DNA from: Chloroflexota bacterium
Lineage (GTDB): Bacteria > Chloroflexota > UBA6077
Reading direction: 5' to 3'
DNA length: 5,193 bases
NCBI GenBank assembly: GCA_021788565.1
Contig: JAJYKO010000504.1
Coordinates: forward strand, 1-5,193
Part shown: piece by piece, positions 1-4,564 of the stretch
Layout: each line of letters begins with the position of its first letter
Position numbering within the stretch: position 1 is the first letter of the stretch
Notes under the pieces: generated by a model
What the model was told of the DNA's origin: nothing
What the model saw: only the letters and a program-made list of their open reading frames with translations
The model's database searches: none
Translations under genes and position numbers: made by a program

Positions 1-112
1 CGACATCTGGACGCAGGCGATGGTTGATCCGGTGTTGGCTCAGCCCTACCTGAAGCTGAATGAAAGCGAGATCCAGGGGATTCTGAATGCCATTGCCCCT
101 AAGAAGGGATAA
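1..112 (+). CDS. C-terminal end of an unrecognised protein (5' end outside window)
   Basis: An open frame enters from the left edge (first full codon at base 2) and ends at TAA 110-112, giving 36 residues. The tail begins DIWTQAMVDPVLAQPYLKLN, continues with an acidic/hydrophobic stretch that looks like a short amphipathic helix, and ends APKKG. The codons are GC-rich at third positions, like the downstream genes, and the frame stops cleanly before a gap of 112 bases, so I take it as a real gene end. No catalytic motif falls in this piece and I do not recognise the family. It is on the same strand as the cupin and reductase and could belong to the same transcription unit, although the hairpin at 167-194 lies between them. 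Confidence 0.6.
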   Translation, partial: DIWTQAMVDPVLAQPYLKLNESEIQGILNAIAPKKG

Positions 113-166
113 GTGCGCGGCACGCAGCAATAGTGTGTCATTCCCACAGACCCAAACCTGATGATT

Positions 167-194
167 GGCGGCCGAGCGAAAGTGCTCGGCCGCC
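167..194. repeat. 11-bp perfect palindrome upstream of the cupin gene
   Basis: Arms 167-177 (ggcggccgagc) and 184-194 (gctcggccgcc) are exact reverse complements around a 6-base loop (gaaagt). No T-run follows on either side, so it is not a standard intrinsic terminator. It ends 13 bases before the cupin Shine-Dalgarno sequence and would form a stable stem in the 5' leader. It could be a dispersed palindrome, an mRNA-stabilising stem or an operator. The function is not shown by sequence. Confidence 0.7.
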
Positions 195-207
195 GGACTG
201 TACCATC

Positions 208-216
208 GAGAGGAGA
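208..216 (+). promoter_or_regulatory. Ribosome binding site deciding the cupin start
   Basis: GAGAGGAGA contains the core AGGAG at 211-215, nine bases before ATG 225. It supports this start over the upstream in-frame TTG at 165. Confidence 0.75.
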
Positions 217-224
217 CACGAACG

Positions 225-590
225 ATGTTGCGGGTTACTCGCGAGCAGGATTGCGAGGTCGCCCACCTGCCCGGGCGCGACTGGCTCTATCTCATGGGGC
301 CGAAGAACAGCGCGGCTCAGTACATGACTTTCGGCGTGGCCATCTTCTTCCCCGACACGGAAACCTCTGCCCACGTGCACGACGTGCAGGAGGAGATTAT
401 CTACATCATTTCAGGCCGTGGACGCCAGTTGGCTGGCGACCAGGAGATCGCGCTCGAGCCCGGCGTGGCGCTGTTCACACCTCCTGGTGTTCCTCACCAG
501 GTGATCGTGGATGGCGACGAGCCGCTAAAACTGGTTACCGTCTTCTCTCCGCCCGTGGTGCCAGGCTCGTACGACGCGAAAACCCAGTAG
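225..590 (+). CDS. Small single-domain cupin protein
   Basis: This 121-residue protein is a one-domain cupin (Cupin_2 type), the small beta-barrel fold that holds one metal ion. Both cupin motifs are readable. Motif 1 has His50, His52 and Glu57 (HVHDVQEE, then Gly64 after six residues). Motif 2 starts at Gly80 and contains PPGVPH with His91. These four residues are the usual metal ligands, so the site looks intact. There is no signal peptide or membrane segment, so it is probably cytoplasmic. The start is ATG 225, with GAGAGGAGA (208-216) ahead of it. An in-frame TTG at 165 is rejected because the extension would run through the palindrome at 167-194. The reductase gene follows 91 bases later. 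Small cupins include isomerases, dioxygenases and binding proteins, and the substrate here is unknown. Confidence 0.9.
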   Translation: MLRVTREQDCEVAHLPGRDWLYLMGPKNSAAQYMTFGVAIFFPDTETSAHVHDVQEEIIYIISGRGRQLAGDQEIALEPGVALFTPPGVPHQVIVDGDEPLKLVTVFSPPVVPGSYDAKTQ

Positions 591-605
591 GGGTAGCGCT
601 GGACG

Positions 606-644
606 CGAAGACACAAAGACTCACGAAGATTCTTTGTGTCTTCG
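606..644. repeat. 14-bp perfect palindrome in the cupin-reductase gap
   Basis: Arms 606-619 (cgaagacacaaaga) and 631-644 (tctttgtgtcttcg) are exact reverse complements around an 11-base loop. The loop itself carries another cgaaga. The base composition is clearly less GC-rich than the flanking genes. No T-run follows, so termination is unlikely; partial transcript attenuation or stabilisation between the two genes is possible. The word resembles short dispersed palindromes I have seen in many environmental genomes, which is recollection and not a search result. Confidence 0.75.
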
Positions 645-663
645 TAGTATGGGTTCCTGTTTC

Positions 664-671
664 GGAGGAGG
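664..671 (+). promoter_or_regulatory. Strong ribosome binding site of the reductase gene
   Basis: GGAGGAGG lies ten bases before ATG 682 and supports that start. Confidence 0.75.
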
Positions 672-681
672 ATAGAACGAT

Positions 682-2601
682 ATGTCGGAGTTGTCTCTTC
701 TGTTCAGCCCGCTTGAGATCCGGGGCATGAAGCTTCGTAACCGCATCAACATGGCGCCGATGGTCACCAACTACGCCACCATCCGAGGAGAGGTCACGGA
801 CAGACTAATCGGCTACTACGCTACTCGGTCCCACGGCGGCGCCGGGCTGATAACCGTGGAGGCCACGGTGGTGAGCGCCAGCGGCCGGTCCTTCACCCAC
901 AATCTCTGCATCTACGACGATTACCACACAGCGGGGTTGCGGAGGCTGACCGATGCGGTGCACGAAGGTGGGGCAAAGATCACCGTGGAGATCTACCACG
1001 CGGGCCGGCGGACCACCTCCGCCATTGCTCGAAGCCACCCAGTCGCGCCATCCGCGATTCCGGCGAAAGGGGGCGAGGTCCCCTGGGAGTTGTCGATCGG
1101 CGACATCGAAACGATCCAGAACGACTTCACGCAGGCCGCGAGGAGGGCCAAAGAGGCGGGCTTCGACGCCGTCACTCTGCACGCCGGTCACGGCTACCTG
1201 ATCAACGCCTTCCTCTCTCCCCACTCCAACAAGCGTCAGGATGGATACGGCGGAAGCCCGCGGGCGCGGGCCCGATTTGGGCTGGAGATCCTTAAGCGGG
1301 TGCGCGCTGAGGTAGGAGACGAGTTCCCCGTTCTCTGCCGCTTGACGGCCAACGAGTTTGTCGAGGGCGGGCTTCGCCTGGAGGACGCTCAGCAGATAGC
1401 TGGGTGGCTCGAGGAAGGCGGTGTGGATGCGATCGATGTCTCCGCCGGTACGATCGAGACCGCCTACATGACGAACCTATACATGATGTTTCCGAGAGGG
1501 ATCCACGTCCCTCTGGCGGCCGGCATCAGGGAGAAGGTCTCGGTGCCGGTGTTCGCCGTCGGCCGCATCAACGATCCCTTGCTGGCCGAGAAGATACTCG
1601 CCGAAGGGAAGGCAGACGGCATCACCATGGGCCGCGCGCTCATTGCCGACCCGGAACTGCCGAACAAGGCCCGTGACGGGCGGGTGGACGAAATCACTCC
1701 GTGCATCGCCTGCCTGCAGGGTTGCACGGACCGCCTGCAAGCTCAGCTCGACATCGCTTGTCTCGTCAACCCGGCCGCCGGCCGCGAACAGTACATCCGC
1801 GTGGCGCCAGCTCGAGTTAAGAAGCGGGTACTGGTCGTGGGCGGCGGCATCGCCGGCATGGAGGCCGCGTGGGTGGCCCGGCAGCGGGGGCACTCAGTGG
1901 AGCTGCATGAGCGGGGCTCGCAGCTGGGCGGTCAGTTTCTCCTGGCCGGCGCCGCGCCCGGCAAGGAGGAGATCTATGGTCTGGTTCGCTTCCTGAGCCA
2001 CAGGGTGGAGCACTTGGGAGTCGACGTGCACACCGGCAGCGACGTCACCCCGAAGAAGATTCGGGAGATCGGCCCCGATGCCGTCATTGTCGCAACAGGC
2101 GCTCAACCGATGGCCCTGCGGGTGCCGGGGGCAGAGCTTGCGGTGCGCTCATGGGACGTGCTGGCAGGCAAGGCGCGGGCTGGATACACCGTCGTCGTGA
2201 TAGGTGGTGGCCAGGTTGGATGCGAGACCGCGGAATACCTCGCCGAGCGCGGCTCCCGCGTGACGATCCTGGAGATGCTTCCCGACGTGGCGCTCGACAT
2301 GGGCGCCCGTGCACGCGAGCCGTTCCTCGACAAGCTGGTAAGCCTGGGCGTGAACATCATCACCCTCGCTACCGTCACGGCCATCGGGGAAGAGGAAGTC
2401 TCGTACGACCGAGCGGGCCTGTTCGAGAAGCTGACTGGCGTGGACACTGTGGTTATAGCGACTGGTTCCAGAGCCGATCGGGCGTTGGGCGAAGCTCTGG
2501 CCGAGGCGCCGTTCGAGGTACACGTAGTCGGCGATTGCGTCAAAGCCCGCCGAGGGATGGAGGCTGTGCACGAGGGCTTCGCCGCAGGCGCGGCGATATG
2601 A
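682..2601 (+). CDS. NADH:flavin oxidoreductase, 2,4-dienoyl-CoA reductase / enoate reductase type (FMN, 4Fe-4S, FAD)
   Basis: This 639-residue cytoplasmic reductase passes electrons from NAD(P)H through FAD and a [4Fe-4S] cluster to FMN, which reduces an activated C=C bond. Residues 1 to about 340 are an Old Yellow Enzyme TIM barrel (PLEIRGMKLRNR near the start, HAGHGYLINAFLSPHSN with Tyr172, GRAL at 317-320). Cys341, Cys344, Cys348 and Cys360 give the C-x2-C-x3-C-x11-C cluster pattern of this family. Residues 381-639 are the FAD/NAD(P) module, with dinucleotide motifs VVGGGIAGMEA (385-395) and VVIGGGQVGCETA (505-517), ATG motifs at 471 and 593, and the terminal GDC (617-619) followed by AVHEGFAAG. 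The length is close to the family's usual 640-670. Relatives include FadH, BaiCD/BaiH and clostridial enoate reductases, so the substrate is left open. The start is ATG 682, after GGAGGAGG. Confidence 0.93.
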   Translation: MSELSLLFSPLEIRGMKLRNRINMAPMVTNYATIRGEVTDRLIGYYATRSHGGAGLITVEATVVSASGRSFTHNLCIYDDYHTAGLRRLTDAVHEGGAKITVEIYHAGRRTTSAIARSHPVAPSAIPAKGGEVPWELSIGDIETIQNDFTQAARRAKEAGFDAVTLHAGHGYLINAFLSPHSNKRQDGYGGSPRARARFGLEILKRVRAEVGDEFPVLCRLTANEFVEGGLRLEDAQQIAGWLEEGGVDAIDVSAGTIETAYMTNLYMMFPRGIHVPLAAGIREKVSVPVFAVGRINDPLLAEKILAEGKADGITMGRALIADPELPNKARDGRVDEITPCIACLQGCTDRLQAQLDIACLVNPAAGREQYIRVAPARVKKRVLVVGGGIAGMEAAWVARQRGHSVELHERGSQLGGQFLLAGAAPGKEEIYGLVRFLSHRVEHLGVDVHTGSDVTPKKIREIGPDAVIVATGAQPMALRVPGAELAVRSWDVLAGKARAGYTVVVIGGGQVGCETAEYLAERGSRVTILEMLPDVALDMGARAREPFLDKLVSLGVNIITLATVTAIGEEEVSYDRAGLFEKLTGVDTVVIATGSRADRALGEALAEAPFEVHVVGDCVKARRGMEAVHEGFAAGAAI

Positions 2602-2725
2602 CGTCTGTCGTGGAAGATCTGGCATTTCGGCGGTGCGTACAGCGGGCCGGCGGCCCTGCCGGCCCCTACAGGGTTTTGACCGTCGCGGGTATTTGATGGC
2701 GGGTCACCCCGTTGACTGGGACCGT
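2602..2725. other. Gap between the reductase and the minus-strand gene
   Basis: This 124-base gap separates two convergent genes. It contains the GC-rich hairpin at 2644-2665 with a short T-run (2674-2677). It also contains a 32-codon frame that overlaps the reductase stop as ATGA (2598-2601) and ends at 2696; the hairpin runs through this frame and I do not call it a gene. I see no RNA gene here. Confidence 0.5.
2644..2677 (+). terminator. GC-rich hairpin after the reductase gene, possible terminator
   Basis: The arms gggccggc (2644-2651) and gccggccc (2658-2665) are perfect 8-bp complements with a 6-base loop (ggccct). Eight bases later comes TTTT (2674-2677). The stem would be very stable and it lies 43 bases after the reductase stop, where a terminator is expected. 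The T-run is short and spaced away from the stem, so this may instead be a dispersed palindromic repeat that ends in 'cctaca'. Confidence 0.4.
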
Positions 2726-3178
2726 CTACATTGTAGCGCGATTGTTCCGTTTTGGCACGGTCAGGTGTATCGGACCCAAGCGGCCCTGCCGCTGCCTTCC
2801 GGGGGGCCGAGCCCCCTGCTGCCAGGCCGCTTGCCTCCTGACGATGTTGCGCATCACCACGTCGCCGCGTTCCGCCTGCAATCGCTCCAGCGACCGGGCG
2901 TTCAACGCCCGGTGTCTCGCAGCCCGGCACTCCTGATGCAGCGCCCGCGCGTGATGCCTGCTGTTGACCGGAACGAACATCGGCTGCCCGCACTCCAGGC
3001 ACGTCGACATGGCAAGTTCCGTGAACCACCCGCCAGCCGCTTTCACCCGATACCTGAACTTGTTGATCCCGTCTCGCGTCACCCCGAACCTGCCGGCGAG
3101 ATCCGATGTCTCCAGTTTCAGCCCGTTCAATACGCTGTCCGCGATCAAGGCACACAGCTCCAGCGACAGCATCGTCAT
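2726..3178 (-). CDS. Small basic protein with HTH-like segment and Cys/His zinc-type motif
   Basis: This 150-residue protein of unknown function is the only gene-like frame in this stretch whose codons show the genome's GC-rich third positions over most of its length. Residues about 22-45 (LETSDLAGRFGVTRDGINKF and following) read like a helix-turn-helix. Cys60 and Cys63 (CLEC), then His81 and Cys84 (HQEC), form a C-x2-C-x17-H-x2-C pattern that could bind zinc. Residues 85-130 are rich in Arg and Gln. A DNA-binding role, perhaps regulator or mobile-element accessory, is inference. The start is ATG 3178 or the in-frame ATG 3172; an in-frame stop lies upstream and no good Shine-Dalgarno is visible. 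It diverges from the mini-ferredoxin frame, 83 bases away, and converges on the reductase. The last 35 or so codons cross a structured inverted repeat and look less gene-like. Confidence 0.6.
   Translation of the reverse strand: MTMLSLELCALIADSVLNGLKLETSDLAGRFGVTRDGINKFRYRVKAAGGWFTELAMSTCLECGQPMFVPVNSRHHARALHQECRAARHRALNARSLERLQAERGDVVMRNIVRRQAAWQQGARPPGRQRQGRLGPIHLTVPKRNNRATM
2730..2758 (-). promoter_or_regulatory. Candidate sigma70-type promoter, minus strand
   Basis: Read on the minus strand, GTGCCA (2753-2758; four of six matches to TTGACA) is followed after exactly 17 bases by TACAAT (2730-2735; five of six matches to TATAAT). It lies inside the 3' end of the minus-strand gene and points towards the reductase 3' end, where no minus-strand gene starts. 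It may be fortuitous, a relic, or a source of antisense RNA. Confidence 0.3.
2777..2833. repeat. Nested inverted repeat in the 3' part of the minus-strand gene
   Basis: The outer arms caagcggcc (2777-2785) and ggccgcttg (2825-2833) are perfect 9-bp complements. Inside them, GGGGG (2802-2806) and CCCCC (2812-2816) form a second stem around ccgag. It overlaps codons for the Arg/Gln/Gly/Pro-rich C-terminal stretch of the minus-strand protein. It may be a palindromic repeat that entered or replaced the gene end. Confidence 0.5.
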
Positions 3179-3261
3179 GCGAAGAACCCACCCCGCTTCC
3201 TGGTCCGCCCGCTACCGAGCGATCCCGCCGGCACCCAGCCCCGTTGGGTCGGGGAAAGAAG

Positions 3262-3357
3262 ATGAGGTCGATGGAAAGGACGGTCTACCTGGAGATAGAC
3301 TGCTGTGCCGGCTGTGGCGCGTGCTTCGTGGCCTGCATGGATCAGAACGACGTCTAG
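3262..3357 (+). pseudogene. 31-codon ferredoxin-like frame, probable truncated iron-sulfur subunit
   Basis: ATG 3262 (or in-frame ATG 3271) to TAG 3355-3357 encodes 31 residues. Cys15, Cys18, Cys21 and Cys25 give the C-x2-C-x2-C-x3-C ligand set of a [4Fe-4S] ferredoxin, followed by MDQNDV. Both the motif and the residues after it resemble the first cluster of DmsB/NrfC-type electron-transfer subunits, where a K/M-D-x-N-D-V/L segment commonly follows the fourth Cys. Those subunits normally run to roughly 180-250 residues and carry three more clusters, none of which appears downstream in any frame I read. It therefore looks like the 5' stump of such a gene, though a genuine mini-ferredoxin peptide cannot be excluded. 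GGGGAAAG (3251-3258) could act as a weak ribosome binding site. It diverges from the zinc-motif gene. Confidence 0.5.
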
Positions 3358-3434
3358 CCCGAGAAAGGTGAGAGTTCACAGATGATGAGCGGGAGTGACG
3401 GGAGGGGGGCGCATCCTAAAGTAAAGCGGCGACC

Positions 3435-3502
3435 AAACCCGCGGGGTCTTTGGCCCGTAGTAGTGAACTGGCGCGCCGTGATCCCCGAGACCCCGCGGGT
3501 TT
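3435..3502. repeat. 15-bp perfect inverted repeat with 38-base interior
   Basis: The arms aaacccgcggggtct (3435-3449) and agaccccgcgggttt (3488-3502) are exact reverse complements. The interior includes the palindrome GGCGCGCC (3470-3477). The left arm can also fold locally: CCAAACCC (3433-3440) can pair with GGG and TTTGG ending at 3453, with a two-base bulge. This gives two competing structures. No flanking target duplication is visible. It could be a dispersed palindromic or MITE-like element, or a leader structure of the transporter gene 94 bases downstream. Confidence 0.7.
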
Positions 3503-3551
3503 CATCCTGGCTTTGGTTCAGGAGGCCAGAGCGGACGCCTGGCGAGTGCAC

Positions 3552-3557
3552 TACAAT
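3552..3557 (+). promoter_or_regulatory. Candidate -10 box of the transporter gene
   Basis: TACAAT matches TATAAT in five of six positions and lies 38 bases before the GTG start of the transporter. No -35 box resembling TTGACA is found at 16-18 bases upstream, so the call rests on the -10 element and its position. Confidence 0.3.
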
Positions 3558-3595
3558 GCACAGGGGAGCCGTAGCATAGATCGGGACGTGATGCC

Positions 3596-4474
3596 GTGAC
3601 TGGCCTCGCTCTGGCGCTTGTTCTGGCGGCCGCGGTGCTGCACGCGACCTGGAATTTCCTCTTCAAGCGGGCAAAGGATAAGGCGTCCTTCGTCCTGCTG
3701 TTCGGGCTGGCCAGCGTGGTCATCTACTTCCCGGCCTTCGTGTTCATGGCCGGCCGGCAACCCATTCCTCGGGAAGCCTGGCTCGCCATCGCGGCCTCGG
3801 GCGTGATCCATGCCTTCTACTTCGCGGGGTTGGCGCGGGGCTACTCCGTGGGGGACCTGTCCCTTGTGTATCCCCTGGCGCGCGGCACCGGGCCGCTGCT
3901 GGTGCCGGTGTGGGCCGCCCTCTTCCTCGGAGAACATCCAACCGCAACCGGCCTTGCCGGCATACTGGCGGTGGTGGGCGGCGTGTACGTCCTTCACCTT
4001 CGGGAGCTGTCGTGGCGGGGTCTGCTGGCCCCGTTGCTCTCCATCCGGACAAGTGCCACCCGTGCCGCGCTGTTTACGGGGGTGCTGATCTCCGTCTACT
4101 CGACGGTGGACAAGGTAGGAGTGACTTACGCGGAGCCGTTCGTCTACATGTATCTGTTCAGCGTTCTGTACGGTCTGCTGTATGCGCCGTTCGTTCTGGC
4201 CACGAGGGGGTGGGCGGCCGTGCGGGCCGAGTGGCGGCTGAATGCGCGCTCCATCCTGGCGGTGGGCTTTCTGGTGGTGTTTACCTACACCATGGTGCTG
4301 TTCGCCATGACGATGAGCCACGTCGGCTACGTGGCCGCGGCCAGGGAGTTCGGGGTGGTCATCGGAGCCGCCATGGGGACGGTTCTGCTGAAGGAGTCCT
4401 ACGGGCGGGCGAAGACAGGGGGATCGATCTTGATCGCGGTGGGGATCGCGCTGATCGCGATGGCGGGGGGCTGA
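3596..4474 (+). CDS. EamA/DMT-superfamily ten-helix membrane transporter
   Basis: This 292-residue inner-membrane protein is of the drug/metabolite transporter type. The family exports or imports small metabolites such as amino acids, but substrate cannot be predicted here. About ten hydrophobic segments are visible (roughly 2-19, 31-51, 61-79, 97-112, 118-134, 155-174, 182-203, 218-238, 246-265, 276-291), arranged as two EamA repeats. The first repeat ends in the typical YPLARGTGPLLVPVWAALF, LGEHPT, then a Gly-rich helix. The second has the matching AREFGVVIGAAMGTVLLKES followed by ILIAVGIALIA. The conserved Glu before each final helix is present (Glu113, Glu267). GTG 3596 is the first possible start, because an in-frame TAG lies at 3572-3574; the Shine-Dalgarno (GGGA, 3583-3586) is weak. 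The peptidase gene follows after 90 bases. Confidence 0.92.
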   Translation: MTGLALALVLAAAVLHATWNFLFKRAKDKASFVLLFGLASVVIYFPAFVFMAGRQPIPREAWLAIAASGVIHAFYFAGLARGYSVGDLSLVYPLARGTGPLLVPVWAALFLGEHPTATGLAGILAVVGGVYVLHLRELSWRGLLAPLLSIRTSATRAALFTGVLISVYSTVDKVGVTYAEPFVYMYLFSVLYGLLYAPFVLATRGWAAVRAEWRLNARSILAVGFLVVFTYTMVLFAMTMSHVGYVAAAREFGVVIGAAMGTVLLKESYGRAKTGGSILIAVGIALIAMAGG

Positions 4475-4481
4475 GGTGGGT

Positions 4482-4498
4482 GGGGTGGCCCCTTTGTT
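4482..4498 (+). terminator. Weak terminator-like hairpin after the transporter
   Basis: GGGG (4482-4485) and CCCC (4489-4492) can pair around tgg, followed by TTTGTT (4493-4498). The stem is only four pairs and the T-run is broken, so any termination would be partial. Confidence 0.25.
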
Positions 4499-4522
4499 GC
4501 GCGTAGTTCTTCCTGCTACACT
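4494..4522 (+). promoter_or_regulatory. Candidate promoter of the M20 peptidase gene
   Basis: TACACT (4517-4522; four of six matches to TATAAT) is preceded by TGC (4514-4516), as in an extended -10 element. It is placed 17 bases after TTGTTG (4494-4499; three of six matches to TTGACA). The -10 ends 42 bases before the ATG, a normal leader length. Confidence 0.4.
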
Positions 4523-4550
4523 CGTCGGAGATGGATGGGCGATGGTGCGG

Positions 4551-4558
4551 AAAGGAGG
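4551..4558 (+). promoter_or_regulatory. Strong ribosome binding site of the M20 peptidase gene
   Basis: AAAGGAGG lies six bases before ATG 4565. It is close to the perfect anti-16S complement and fixes the start. Confidence 0.85.
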
Positions 4559-4564
4559 ACATAG

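Larger units (their letters stand above)
3358..3595. other. 238-base stretch without a confident gene
   Basis: It holds the large inverted repeat at 3435-3502 and a candidate -10 box at 3552-3557. A 65-codon + strand frame (3382-3579) has AAAGGTGA (3364-3371) ten bases before its ATG, but it runs straight through the inverted repeat, has an unstructured composition and resembles no family I know, so I do not call it. I see no tRNA or recognisable riboswitch. Confidence 0.5.

Noticed and set aside
165..224. N-terminal extension of the cupin from TTG 165.
   Set aside because: It passes through a perfect palindrome, and ATG 225 has a good Shine-Dalgarno sequence.
2103..3191. A 362-codon open frame on the minus strand.
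   Set aside because: It overlaps the reductase C-terminal domain antisense and the zinc-motif gene in another frame. Its Arg/Ser/Pro-rich composition is typical of a shadow in GC-rich DNA.
2633..3265. A 210-codon + strand frame opposite the zinc-motif gene.
   Set aside because: The product is Pro/Arg/Leu-rich without motifs, and the minus-strand frame shows the better codon bias and a Cys/His motif.
3355..3579. Readthrough of the TAG at 3355-3357 (amber recoding) to extend the ferredoxin-like frame to 3579; the frame continues with PEKGE and later VNWRAV, which recalls DmsB-type sequence.
   Set aside because: The extension contains no further cysteine clusters and runs through the 15-bp inverted repeat, where VNWRAV arises from the repeat interior. 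Nothing else suggests pyrrolysine use.
4380..4465. Repeated gatcgcg words near the transporter end.
   Set aside because: They fall in codons for the final Ile/Ala/Gly-rich membrane helix and are explained by coding.
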